Shown: positions 52,290-63,586 of the stretch, in pieces
How positions within the stretch are numbered: position 1 is the first letter of the stretch
Layout: every line of letters starts with the position of its first letter
Assembly (NCBI GenBank): GCA_963556195.1
Contig: OY744537.1
Location: 18,445,274-18,509,273, forward strand
Length of the DNA: 64,000 nucleotides
Direction of reading: 5' to 3'
Source of the DNA: Sepiola atlantica
Taxonomy: Eukaryota > Mollusca > Cephalopoda > Sepiida > Sepiolidae
The notes under the pieces: model-generated
The model's input: the letters and a program-made list of their open reading frames with translations, nothing else
Database searches by the model: none
What the model was told of the DNA's origin: nothing
Position numbers and translations under genes: made by a program

Positions 52290-54840
52290 CTTTAGCCTTT
52301 GTTAGAGGGTGATGCTATATCCAGCACTATTGATGATGTATTGCAAATTAATCCATCAAGCTCCATCTTTGTTTTTGGTGACTTCAATGCTCATCATTCT
52401 GACTGGCTCCCTCACTCTAACCGCACAGATCTCGCTGGTGAAATCTGTCTTAACTTTTCTCTGTCTCGTGACTTGTCTCAAATTGCCACCTTCTCCACAC
52501 GTTTTCCTGATAATAATGTTCATCAACCGTCCTTACTTGATCTTTTTCTTACTTCTGTTCTTGACTCATGTTATATTTCCTCTTCTCCTCCATTGAGTTC
52601 TTCTGATCATGCGGTTGTTAATTTGAGGTTGATTTTTTGGTTAAGTCTTCTATTGATCATCCCTTCCATAGGAAGACATTCAACTACAGGAGGGCTGATT
52701 GGGATGTGCTTCACAGCTTCCTATGTGACGTTCCATGGTGTTCTATCTTTTGTATGTCTCTGAACGGTCGTGCTAGGGAGGTTAATGACTGGCTTCTTGT
52801 TGGAATTGACACCTTCATTCCTCATCGTTAAGTTTCAAACTAAACTTCATTCTCCTCCATGGTTTTCATCTGTTTGTGCTTCTGGAATTGCCCATCGTAA
52901 CCATTACTTTAATCAGTATCATCGAGGTGGTTCTGAGAATTCTAGACAACCCTACAGAAGAGCTAGCAATGCCTGCAAAAGAGCAATCTCTGCGGCTAAG
53001 TCTAGCTACTCTTAGAGAATTTGTGACTATCTCATCTCAAAGGGTTGGGAATCGTGATTTTTGGAAAATCTACAATAGTGTTATTAATAGTGGCAAGTCT
53101 GCTATTCCTCCTCTTTTTAATAGTCTTCAGGTTATTTCATCTTCTAAGGATAAGGCTGATCTCTTTGCTCGTCTTTTTACTGACAATTCTTCTCTTGATG
53201 ATTCTGGTGTTGTTCTTCCTGATTTTCCTTTGAAAACTGATCAGTCTCTTGATTCTGTTATTATCACTCCAAAGAGTTCTAGGGTTCTTTCTGATCTTGA
53301 CCAGTCTAAGGCTTCCGGTCCTGATTCAATTCCTGTTATCATTCGCAAGCATTGTGCTCCTGAACTTTCTTCTATCTTCTCTAAATTATTCAATTTCTGT
53401 TTGTCGCAGTCCTGTTTCACTTCTCATTGGAAGGAGTCCTCTGTTGTCTCTATCTTTAAAAATGCTGACGATCGATCTGCCCCAACTAAGTATCGTCCAG
53501 TTAGTCTCCTCTCCATTATTAGCAAAGTTTTTGAAAGGTTGGTCAACGGCAAGCTTGTTCATTTTCTGGAAAGTCTGGGTCTGTTCAGTGAAAGTGATGT
53601 TCAGTATGGCTTTCGTGGTGTTCGTTCAACTGCTGATATTTTAACTGTTGTAACTGAGCGTATCTGTCAGTTTATGGATAGAGTCATTGCGCTTGACATT
53701 TCGAAGGCGTTTGACAGAGTGTGGTATTCTAGTCTCCCACACAAACTTCAGGGTTATGGTATTGGTGGTGAGGTTCTTGACATTATTAGGTCTTTTCTTA
53801 ATGATCAAAGCTTGCGAGTAACTTTGGATGGTGTCTCTTCTTTCTCTTTTCTTATCAATGCTGGTGTTCCTCAGGGCTCTATTCTAGGCCCAACACTGTT
53901 TCTTCTCTATATAAATGATCTTCCAAAGAATATTGTTCGGAAAATTAACATCTTTGCTGACAATACCACTCTCTATTCTGGTGTTGCTTCTCGCCCATCT
54001 CCCTCGGATCAGTCAAAATATGCAGCTGATCTAGAAATTGACCTGTGTTCAGTTGTGGATTGGGGTATGAAATGGTTTCTTTCATTTTATCTAATTAAGA
54101 CTCAGCTCATGTCTTTCAATCGTAGGCGTGTCCCTTTTCTTCCTGAGATTCTCATGGATGGCTCTGCTCTTGAGGAGAAATCAACTCTGAAACTTCTTGA
54201 TCTTTCTCTCTCATCAAATCTTTCTTGGAGTTCATACATTAGATCCATTGCTCTTTCTGCTTCTCATAAAGTCGGTTCTCTCTATCGCTCCAAACACGTT
54301 CTCACACTTGAGGCTATTATCTATCTCTACAAATCCACAATCAGACCACATGTAGAGTACTGTTGTCATATTTAGGCTGATCCCATTTGAGGGTTCTTGA
54401 TAAGGTGCAGAAACGTATCTGTAATTTGATTGGCCCTACCCTTTCTTCTTCTCTATGCACCCTCTCTCACAGACGTGATGTTGCTAGTCTCAGTCTTTTC
54501 TATAAATACTATTATGGCATGTGTTCTTCAGAATTATGTGATCTATTCCCCGCTTCTTTTGTTCCAGCTCGATTGACTCGTTGGTCTAGTGGTCTCCATC
54601 AATTCGCTGTTTTGATACCTCATTGTAATACAGCTTCCTGTTCCAGTAGCTTCTTTCCAAGAACTGCAGGCTTGTGAAACTCTTCCTGCTGACTGTTTTC
54701 CTCCTGCCTATAATCTTGGTCTTTTCAAGACGAAGGTCACTAGGTATCTCCTGTCTTTACGATAATCATATTTTTTCTCGTTAGCTCCTTACATCAAGTG
54801 GCTTCATGCTTTGTCGGGAGCGATTTCCATTAAAAAGAAA
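52290..54840 (+). mobile_element. LINE-B, longest copy
   Basis: Contains part of the endonuclease, the full RT domain, the conserved C-terminus and the 3' UTR ending 'gagcgatttccattaaaaag'. Inserted in repeat X. 5'-truncated within the endonuclease. Confidence 0.9.
52299..54677 (+). pseudogene. LINE-B endonuclease-reverse transcriptase
   Basis: 52299-52660: C-terminal half of an APE-type endonuclease with IFVFGDFNAHHSDW and SSSDHAVVNL. Three frameshifts (near 52655, 52832 and 53030) follow. From 53045 to 54375 a long frame holds the RT: KASGPDSIPVIIRKH, YRPVSLLSIISKVFER, QYGFRGVRSTADIL, VIALDISKAFDRVW (motif A Asp present), NAGVPQGSILGPTLF, then IFADNTTLYS where the catalytic pair FADD is FADN (codon AAT at 53962-53964). 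The thumb continues to YCCHI and TAG (54373-54375) at the Trp position, then after another shift DKVQKRICNLIGPTL, HRRDVASLSLFYKYYYGMCS. Not functional as encoded. Confidence 0.9.
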
Positions 54841-54940
54841 AGTTGAATTTTCAAATGGGAGGATGTGCCTATATTATTCCCCCTAAAATCTCTTTAAAAT
54901 ACTCCAAAGTAACTGAAATTTAAGGAATATTTAGTAATTG
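54841..54940 (-). repeat. Repeat X, first segment, minus strand
   Basis: Reverse complement of 10889-10985 ('ttcaaatgggagga', 'ctctttaaaatactccaaag'). Confidence 0.7.
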
Positions 54941-54954
54941 TGGTCATCATCCTA

Positions 54955-55440
54955 TTCATTATCATATACGGCTTAACGTCCGTTTTACATACTGGCATGC
55001 GTTGGATGGTAGTAAGAAACTGACTTCCAAAGAAAGCTATCCCTAGCTAGGTTTTTATTTATCCTTTAGGTCAATTTTTATAACTTCCTCGCATGTTTTC
55101 CTTGGCCTTCTTCTGTAAACTAAACCTGCTACCTCAACTGTTATACATCTACTAACCCAAGAACTGTCATCACTTATTTCAACATGGCCATACCATCGGA
55201 GTTTACTATTCTGCACCCTTACTCCTGTCCAGATTTAATCTTCCTCTGAGGTCATCAGAACTACATCTGTCTTACACATCCATTGTATCATTCTCATATC
55301 ATTTCTCTCCATGCAACGAAGGTCCTCATCCGTCACTGGCCAGGTTTCATTTCCATACATCATCACACTACATACAAATGCTTGATAGACTCTTCCCTTA
55401 GTTGACAGTGGTAAGATGTCGAATACCTATTATTACTTTT
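54955..55440 (-). pseudogene. RTE-like LINE C-terminal fragment, minus strand
   Basis: 3' signature at 54967-55010 ('cttaacgtccgttttacata', 'ggcatgcgttgga'); upstream on the element strand are 'aatggatgtgtaagacagat', 'tgaggacctt' and 'gtctatcaagcatttgtatg', the same segments as 39060-39180. Frame broken. Confidence 0.7.
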
Positions 55441-55544
55441 TTTTTTTTTTTTTAAATCAGAATTTTCACGAATGGCGTCCACCCGATTTTCATCTCTTTC
55501 GCATAACACTAATTTAAACTACATATTCCCAGATTTGGACGTTA

Positions 55545-55670
55545 TCATATTTCGTTTAACGTTTGTTTTACATGCTGGCATGTGTTTGACAGCTTTTAAA
55601 AATTGACTCCCAAAATAACCTATCTCTGGCCAGGTCTTTATTTATCCCTTTTTCTTTCAAATACTATCAC
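55545..55670 (-). mobile_element. RTE-like LINE 3' tip, minus strand
   Basis: 'cgtttgttttacatgctggc' + 'atgtgtttgaca' plus ~80 bp. Second copy of the same 3' end within 600 bp, same orientation. Confidence 0.7.
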
Positions 55671-56034
55671 ATGGCACTAAAAATTGAATAGATTCGCCAA
55701 AGTTTGGCTAAGTTTTCTTTGCATGCTTTAAATATAACTGGTATTTTTATTAATTTTAACTTGTTAACTTATTTGATTTTTTTTTAAACTGTGGGGGCTC
55801 TGAAATACCTGACTTGTACACGGCCGCAGGATTACCCCTCTTGGTTTGATGGACCCGTAGACCTTGTCAGGTCATCCATCTAAGAGAAGGAAAACTCTGA
55901 TATAAAAACTGTGCTACTAACTACTCACGTCTTGGCAGCAACCTTCCTAGAGCTGGAGACTCGAACAAAATATCCGGTTTGCAAACCTAAAATTGCTTAA
56001 CGAGTAGATCACCCGGCCTTTGCACTCCTTCTTT
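55671..56034. other. Spacer, GC-richer from 55790
   Basis: 55790-56034 ('cgtagaccttgtcaggtcat', 'tagagctggagactcgaaca') is probably a diverged SINE; 'gagactcgaaca' is B-box-like. Not defined well enough to call. Confidence 0.35.
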
Positions 56035-56125
56035 GTCTATTAGCCAAGTGCAGAGGTACTAGCACAGGGACACCTCAAAGACACCCAGTGCTTGGCCTTG
56101 TTTTCTGACCATCACCCCATCTCAT
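56035..56125 (+). repeat. Dispersed repeat W, plus strand
   Basis: Matches the minus strand of 31250-31355 and ends where LINE-A begins. Confidence 0.65.
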
Positions 56126-57775
56126 GTCCGAGATATCATAAAAAACCTTGATACCTCTAAAGCATGTGGACCTGACCTTATACCAGTAATAGTAATAAAG
56201 AAATGCTCTGCTGAACTGACCCGCGTCCTCTCTAAACTCAACAACAAATGTCTTGCTGAATCTTGCTTCCCTAATAGCTGGAAAATTGCCTCTGTGGTAC
56301 CAGTCTTACAAAATTCTAGAGATAAAACTGACCCTCAGAATTATCGCCCCCATCAGTCTACTCCTGCTCTTCGCTAAACCCTTTGAATCCTTAATCAATT
56401 TAGCGATAATATGTCACTTCGTTAATGTTAAACTTCTTTTTTACCGCCAGTATGGATTAAGGCAAGCACGGTCTTCTATGGATAGTCTAATGGTCATATT
56501 TGAACGCATATATCATACACTAGCCAAAGCAGGTGAAGCTAGGGAGATAAGGCTTGATATATCCAAAGCCTTTGACAAGGTCTAGTATAAAGGGCTTCTC
56601 CTAAAAATTCACTCATATGGTATTACTGGACGAATATTTAATATAATTAGATCCTTCCTATCCCAAATAAAAAAGATCCAGGTTGTCCTCGATGGTCATT
56701 CATCAAAACAACATGACATAAATGCAGGTGTACTCCATGGATCGATCCTCAGACCTTATTGTTCCTGATTTTCATAAACGACCTCCCTGATGACATTGTG
56801 TCTGAGATGGGTATATTTTCTGACAACACCATGCCCTACTCTCATCATGTGGGTAAAACGGACGTGCACATATCCGAGGCAATGGCTGAATCTTTAAAAA
56901 GTAACCTCTCCTCTGTAGTTGAATGGGGGCATAAATGGATGGTGACATTTAATGCTGCTAAGACAAAGCTCCTTTCCTTTAACAACTACAAGAAACCTCT
57001 TCAACAACTGATTGCCATGACAAATAACATCCTACCTGAGAGTCCAACGTTCAAACTCCTCGGCCTAACATTCACAGGTAACATGAATTGGAACAAATAC
57101 CTAGAAGACATTGCCAAGGCTGCTGCAAAGAAGGTGGGCTCCCTCTACCGTGCTAGAAAACTACTCACACCTGAAAGTATCCTATATCTCTACAAAACCA
57201 CCATCTGCCTATGCATGGAGTATTGTTGTTACATCTGGGCTGGTGCATCATCCACTAGTCTCTCCCTCTTAGACAAGGTCCAAAAAAGAGTCACCAACTT
57301 AATAGGTCCCACACTATCCACCAAGCTCCAGCCCCTGTCACATTGCCGCAATGTTGCATCCTTGTTTTACAAGTACTTCAATTGAATGTGCTCCGATAAA
57401 CTTGCTGCTCTAGTGCCCCCTCGACATCAATACAGTCAGCAAACCAGACAATCAGTCAAATCCCATCCATTCACCGTGGAGGTCCCCAGATGCCGGAGAG
57501 CCTTCTACTCCAATAGTTTATTTCCTCGAGCTGCCGGCTTTTGAAACTCCCTCCCTGCTCCCTGTTTCCCCGACTGTACCGACATGCAGAAATTTAAAAC
57601 TAATGCGAACAAGCATCTCGCTGCACAACTGCCAATTTAGGATCCCGCTTCCTCCTACTCCTCCTCCTCCTCCTCCCCCAAAAAACTTTAACCCTACTTT
57701 TCAGTAGCCCCTTACGTCTACAGTGGCAACTTGCCTTGTTTGGGGTGAACTAAGTTAAAAAAATAAATAAAAAAA
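56126..57775 (+). pseudogene. LINE-A, longest copy (RT to 3' end)
   Basis: 5'-truncated within the palm entry: LDTSKACGPDLIPVIVIKKC, then ASVVPVLQNSRDKTDPQNYRP; frameshift near 56345; YGLRQARSSMDSLMV; IRLDISKAFDKV followed by TAG (56583-56585) where relatives have Trp; NIIRSFLSQIKKIQV; AGVLHGSIL in place of AGVPQGSIL; frameshift near 56755; FLIFINDLPDDIV, GIFSDNTMPYS (FADD to FSDN, codon AAC 56825-56827); WGHKWMVTFNAAKTKLLSF; LYRARKLLTPESILYLYKTT; YCCYIWAGAS with Trp intact; DKVQKRVTNLIGPTLSTKL. The 3' UTR ends 'ccttgtttggggtgaactaa' with an (AAAT)n tail. Confidence 0.9.
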
Positions 57776-57784
57776 CATACATAC

Positions 57785-57787
<3 letters not shown>

Positions 57788-57836
<49 letters not shown>
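57788..57836. repeat. (TA)n(CA)n microsatellite
   Basis: About 18 TA units then CA units, immediately after the LINE-A tail. Confidence 0.9.
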
Positions 57837-57837
<1 letters not shown>

Positions 57838-57882
57838 TAAATTATATAACAATACAATTCAGATTCCGGTGACTATATATTC

Positions 57883-57996
57883 TTAGGCATAAATAGAATT
57901 TTAGAAAGAAGAGTATTTTTGAACGTTATACTAAAGTTGGATTACTGAGATTTGAATATGCATAATGATAAATTAATAATGTATGTGTATGGGTGT

Positions 57997-58043
<47 letters not shown>

Positions 58044-58150
58044 TATAAAGAGAGCAGATTAATTTATCATTATGCATATTCAAAACTCAGTAATCCAACT
58101 TTAGTATTACGTTCAGAAATACTCTTCTTTCTAACACTCTATTTATACCT
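57883..58150. repeat. Inverted repeat around a (GT)n microsatellite
   Basis: Left arm 57883-57974 and right arm 58059-58150, ~92 bp, reverse complements with few differences ('aagaagagtatttttgaacg', 'aaagttggattactgaga', 'atatgcataatgataaatta'). The spacer contains (GT)n of ~21 units (58000-58042). No ORF. Confidence 0.85.
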
Positions 58151-58394
58151 ACGAAGATTAAAAGGGTTAAAAACGTTGAAGACAGACAGAAAATAAATGA
58201 GAAAACTCTTATTTTTATCTTTAACAGATGGTTGAGCAATTCTGACCTGTCTACAAAAAAAATCGACCTGTAGTTCATACGCCCCCAGATACTAAACTGT
58301 TCACGTTTCTACATCACAAATGTTATGAGGCTCCTCGGGGCAATCTTAAACGATCGAAGACCACGGTTAATTAAGACTTTAAATTAGTCTTTTG

Positions 58395-58535
58395 TTGTCT
58401 GAATGTTTTTCACATGAGAAGTTATCTATATTGTTTTTCTTTCGGTTATTAATCCTCATCAACGTTGATATTTATATCCTAATACATTTCGGTTGCTGTG
58501 CCCTCTGGCCTTCTTCAGGTGTATTGTTCATTTAT
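58395..58535 (-). mobile_element. Penelope-like element end, minus strand
   Basis: Minus strand 'caatacacctgaagaaggcc' then 'cagcaaccgaaatgtattag': CTGAAGA..CCGAAA hammerhead-like core at the same position as in the 9.65 kb copy, followed by 'gatgaggattaataaccgaa'. Stem III and stem I are not convincing. Confidence 0.4.
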
Positions 58536-58599
58536 GTGCGGTGATACATCCCCTCTCCCGCTCCCTCTTATTTAAATAAGATTCTTGTTATTTCTGTAG

Positions 58600-59275
58600 A
58601 TTGATGTTCTTAGATAACATGAATTGGAATAAATACATTGAAGACATTGCCAGGGCTGCTGCAAAGAAGGTGGGCTCTCTCTACCGTGCTAGTAAACTCC
58701 TCACACCTGACATTATCCTATATCTTTACAAAGCCACCATCCGCCCATGCATGGAGTATTGTTGCCACATCTGGGCTGGGGCATCATCCGCTAGTCTCTC
58801 CCTCTTAGACACGATCCAAAAATGAGTCGCCAACTTAATAGGCCGCTCACTATCCACCAAGCTTTAGCCAATGTTGCTTCCTTGTGCCTTTTTTACAAGT
58901 ACTTCAATGGATTGTGCTCTGATGAACTTGCTGCTCTGGTGCCTCAATGATGTAAATTTACTAGACCAACCCGACAATCTGTCAAATCCCATCCATTCAC
59001 TGTGGAGGTCCCCAGATGTCGAAGAGCGCTTTCTACTCCAAAAGCTTCTTTCCTTGTGCTGCTGGACTCTGGAACTCCCTCCCTGCTCCCTGTTTTCCTG
59101 ACGGTACTGACATGCATTAATTTAAAACTAATGTAAACAGACATCTCGCTGCGCAGCTCCCAATTTAGGTTGCCCCCCTCCCCCATCCAAACTTTCACCT
59201 TTTTTCTCAGTAGCCCCTTTACGTCTACAGTGGCGGCCTGCCTTGTTTGGGGTGAACTATGTTAAAAAAAATAAA
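58600..59275 (+). pseudogene. LINE-A 3' fragment
   Basis: From DNMNWNKYIEDIARAAAKKV through LYRASKLLTPDIILYLYKAT, PCMEYCCHIWAGASSASLSL (Trp intact) and a TGA in 'IQK*VANLIG', to the 3' UTR end 'ccttgtttggggtgaactat' with (AAAT)n tail. Confidence 0.85.
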
Positions 59276-59387
59276 AAATAAATAAAAATATGACAGAACT
59301 GATAATGTTGACGTTTTATTTACAACATTTTCATACATACACACATGAGACGTAATTATGCAGGCATCTGACTTAAAGAGAGGTGGC

Positions 59388-59440
59388 TATTTACGACATT
59401 GTTTATTTACGACATTGTTTATTTACGACATTGTTTATAC
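59388..59440. repeat. 17-bp tandem repeat, three units
   Basis: 'tatttacgacattgttt' three times in a row. Confidence 0.9.
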
Positions 59441-59511
59441 ATACAGGAAGCCGACTTTAGTTCTGTGTGGTCACATTTTAGCTGATTATCTCTTATCTCT
59501 TTCTCTCACAT

Positions 59512-59617
59512 ACATATATATATATACATATATATATATATACATTTTATATATATATATACATATATATATACATATATATACATTTTATATATATATA
59601 TACATATATATACATTT

Positions 59618-59672
<55 letters not shown>
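59512..59672. repeat. (TA)n with 'cattt' higher-order units
   Basis: TA/CATA tracts with 'tacattttatatatata' recurring about every 55 and 35 bp (59540, 59580, 59610), then a pure TA run. Confidence 0.9.
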
Positions 59673-59675
<3 letters not shown>

Positions 59676-60264
59676 GGTTTATAACTAAAAGATAACTTTT
59701 AGAGAATTAGACCTATTGTGAGATGAGGAAAGCTCAATATACTGGATAGAGCAAAAATAAGGTGACGTTGCTTTTTGCCTTTGGATCTGTTTACTTGAAA
59801 ACAGGAAGAAATGCGTTTTCTTAATATGGCTAATTTTGTCTGATCCCCCCTCTAAGGACTAAGGACCTGGGTGGAATCGTCGCCGTTGGATTTTCATACA
59901 GATTCTTCTGGATTTACCAATTACATTTGAACCCCATACAACTTGGATCTCCGTGTTTGGTGACTTTCATTTACATTGAAACACACCTTTTTGAACTTTT
60001 AAAACCTTTTAAAAAGAACTTTTTTTTTTTCTTTTTTTTTTTTAACTTTTTCCAAATTTTGAATATTAACTGTTCTTATCTGTCAACTTATCAATCACTA
60101 CTTCCTCTGATGATAAGATTTTAATCTTTGAAAAGCCTGGCTTAAGGAATGCAATTGAAAGAGAAGAAGAATGAATATTCTTATTTACTAAATGCTCCTT
60201 GTTCTGAACAACTGAAGATATTGATCTGTTTCCATTTGCAGGTCTAACTATTTTTCATTGACTC

Positions 60265-60270
<6 letters not shown>
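59673..60270. other. Spacer
   Basis: T-rich tract 60018-60045. No gene recognised. Confidence 0.4.

Positions 60271-60338
<68 letters not shown>
60271..60338. repeat. (TA)n(GA)n compound microsatellite
   Basis: About 20 TA then 14 GA units, adjoining the ribozyme end of the SINE that follows, as at 14434-14500. Confidence 0.95.
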
Positions 60339-60339
<1 letters not shown>

Positions 60340-60342
<3 letters not shown>

Positions 60343-60480
60343 AAATATAGTCCGCCACATACACCTGTTATGTCTTTTCAAGACTCATCAGTGTGGCTAA
60401 GCACAGAGGTTCGCATCACGGACATTAGTCACTACCTATAACCACAGCTCGATGCTCTACTCCCTGAGCTAACTCACCTG
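60340..60480 (-). mobile_element. tRNA-derived SINE ending in a hammerhead relic, minus strand
   Basis: On the minus strand: an excellent A box, TAGCTCAGGGAGTAGAGC (60471-60454), and a B-box-like GATGCGAACCT (about 60417-60407), i.e. a tRNA-like head. Then stem I GCCACA (60397-60392), CTGATGA (60391-60385), stem II GTCTT/AAGAC, and stem I partner TGTGGC (60359-60354). Between stem II and stem III the core reads ATAA instead of GAAA, so G12 and A13 are mutated. Stem III (ACA-gg-TGT) and cleavage-site A are still present. Confidence 0.7.
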
Positions 60481-61234
60481 CTGATAAATGGAAGATATAT
60501 ACATCGCTCATAAACGAATGCTTGTGTTTATTTGTTTACTTTATGTATGATGTTGGTACCAGAGAGGACTCAATTCCTTTCACAGAAGAATCTTGCTTTA
60601 TGCTTAAGTGGAAACCGTTATTTCCTCTATCAGAGCACTCCATATAATGTATATATATATATATATATATATACATATATATACACACACACACACACTC
60701 AGACAAAACGGTACTTTGCTTTATATATATTATCTCTTTATTTTATGATAAGTGAATGAATGCTTCATAAGCCAAAGTTAGATAAAGGGAGATAACCCTA
60801 GGAAAGCAAACAAAAGTATCTAATTTGTTTCCTAAATATAAACCAGTGGCGATTCCGGCTTTAGAGATACTCAGCCTAAACCATGGCTGACTGTCAAGTT
60901 TCAAACCAAAAATAAAATCCACTGAACAAATTTCTGTCAACCTATCAAGAATAATACAACCCAGAATTCTTTTTCTTTTTCTTTTTTTTTTTCAAGGAAT
61001 ATAGATATTTTTTTAATTTTAACTTTCAGACTAAATTTATCATTAAATAGGGAACAAAACAAATGATCAATCATGCAAATTATAAAAATAATGAAAAAGA
61101 CAACCCTAAAATATTTCAGTGATATTAAAAAAATAATGGTGTATTTATGTTGATATGTTGAAAGATACGTTCAGTTACTCTAAAAAGATTTATCTTCATT
61201 GAATTTGTCAGAAACAATAATGAGGATGCAAACG
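60481..61234. other. Spacer with (TA)n(CA)n
   Basis: (TA)n at 60647-60674 and CA units to 60699. 'aaagggagataaccctagg' near 60783. No gene. Confidence 0.4.
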
Positions 61235-61475
61235 TTAATATGCACGGAACCGCTTCCCTGCAGACTACAACATGGTCGTCTTCGAATGTAATGTCAACAT
61301 AAACTTGTTATAAACCATCTCGGTAAGTAATCAAACTTTGTTCATTCCATTAATCATTTCCAATCCTCTCATAATATTCTTCATCATTAAACTGACAATC
61401 CATCCATCTCATTAACCTTTATCCACAAGTGGCTTTTTGACCTTGATAAGTGGTGACTCATTGGTAATTAAAATA
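61235..61475 (+). mobile_element. LINE-C 3' UTR fragment
   Basis: 'cagactacaacatggtcgtc', 'atttccaatcctctcataat' and the 3' tip 'cttgataagtggtgactcat'. Confidence 0.75.
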
Positions 61476-62779
61476 TGATATCCATAATGAGTGGAAAATA
61501 TTTTTATGTGATATAGACTTTATTGAGAAAAGGGATATTTTTACATTGATGATAGTTTTTTTCTCCTGACATTTCTGAAGATATAAATTATAACACAACG
61601 AGATATGAAATTAATAAAGTCTTTTCCACAAAAAAAAGAAGGATTTTCTAGCCATTATTTAGATCATAATGTCGAAATATTATATTCTACACATCTATAT
61701 TAATAAAATTATAAGACAACTTCATGGGTGTCTTTGTGTACATAATTTTTCCCTGTGATAATGTGGCTTAACCAGTGAATTACTTTTTAAAAAAATTAAT
61801 CGAATATTTATTGAAATAAAAAATTCAATACCATAAAATGAAACGAATTTCTTATATTCTATTTAGAAAAACAATTTCATCACAAAATTCAATCTACCAG
61901 AATGCAGTTTCTCGCATTTACTTATAGTTTTATATAAAAAAAAATGGTTTCTTTAAAAATCCCACTTAAAAAAATAAATTGTTATTATTCTCTAAGTCCG
62001 TACAATGCTGTATTCACCCTGCATTTTTTGTTGGAAACATATTCACAACACAACTTATATAAATATAGACATGTCAGTCGGATTTTCAAAATCAGACCCA
62101 AATAGGTTCCATCCTTAAAATATTAATGTTTTATTGTGAATAGACATTTCCTTTTCATTAACGTTGATACATGTTGTTAGGAAGAAAAAATTGTAATTCG
62201 CTTTTATAATCCAAGCTGGATACTTTATCCTGTTCAAACTATTTTTTTGTAGCAAATTTACATTAATATGGTCAATAGCTTCGCTGTCGGCGGCAAATTA
62301 CACTACACAATACACAATAATTAATAATAGAGCATTATTGCCTTCTTTTTATTAATAGATAATTAATTTTAAATAAATAAAAAAAGATACTTACATAATA
62401 TCATATTATTTTCACTATAGAAACAAACTTGCAAAAAAATAGGTGAATTTCTGGTAGCTTTTCAAACTGACTGCACTTTACAAAAACGTTAATTACTTTG
62501 TAGTAGAGATTTCTTATCATTTTTCAGAGAGCTTTTTACATAAGCAACACGGTAAGTGTGCACAAGTGATTTTGATTTTAGTTTTAAGATACACATCTAT
62601 TTCACACAGACATTTTTTTTTTTCGAAAAAAACAAACATGACCCATTATTTAAAATTATATATATTAAAACAAAGGTCAGATTTAGGTTTCAAGATTTTA
62701 TTTTGAACTTTCTGCAAACATGATATGTCGAAACTATATTTTATTAAAACAAATTTCCGTTTTTTGAGTTATCGTCTTC
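61476..62779. other. Very AT-rich spacer
   Basis: About 1.3 kb without recognised coding sequence or repeat family. Confidence 0.45.
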
Positions 62780-62834
62780 TTTCTATTTTTAATGATTTTA
62801 ACACGTAAAGTGTTAAAATCATTAAAAATAGAAA
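62780..62834. other. Perfect 25-bp-stem palindrome
   Basis: Arms 62780-62804 and 62810-62834 are exact reverse complements around the 5-nt loop gtaaa. Confidence 0.95.
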
Positions 62835-62979
62835 TAATTCATATATTTACTTTTTCATTTTCTTTGTCATGAATGCAAATGATACCTCACTTGATATTAG
62901 TTTGATTAGCGTCGCCGAGTTTGAAAGAAAAAATATGTTTTTTTTTGTTTTTTTTTAAAAAAAAACATCAGTCAAGAGC

Positions 62980-63145
62980 AGGAAAGGCATCCGATCTATA
63001 AAATGTTTTGCCTCAGTTAAGAAAATAACTTCCAAAGAAACCTGACCAGAGATAAGTTTTGAAATCAATTTCTAAAAGCCGTCCAACACATGCCAGCATG
63101 TAAAACGGACGTTAAACAGAATATGATGATGATGATGATGACTTT
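62980..63145 (+). mobile_element. RTE-like LINE 3' end with (ATG)n tail
   Basis: 'aggaaaggcatccgatctat', 'aaccdgaccagagataag'-type segment, 'aaaagccgtccaacacatgc' and 'cagcatgtaaaacggacgtt', ending in (ATG)n at 63122-63140. This is the only plus-strand copy and shows the natural tail. Confidence 0.75.
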
Positions 63146-63586
63146 AGGTGCGCCTGACAAAGTTTGGAGTTTATTTATTCATCATTTTGCTGATTTCATA
63201 ATTTATTTCTCTTTTCCGATTGTTTATTTATTCATTATTATTTATTTGTGTTGATCTTTAGAATCGAAAATATATGTTTCTTCAACGTAAGACTCACAAT
63301 AAGTAAAACTAAAAAACATACGGACTAAATAAATTTACTTGTCGCCCGTGCACTTATTACACCGATTTTCTTTTAACGTAACTGTCCTTCTTCGAGTTCG
63401 TTCAATTAAAACGACCTTCCAGCATTGAAACGGTATGGTAGTTTTCTCTTTTTTTTAAAGCATTTTCTAACATATAATTTAACATGTCTATGCACTAAAA
63501 TACAACAAATGTCTGTGTTATCGCATATACGCAACTTTGCTTGAGACAAATTCAGTTATTTTTTTTTCTTATTTCTTAAACTTTTA
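63146..63586. other. AT-rich spacer
   Basis: No feature recognised. Confidence 0.4.
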
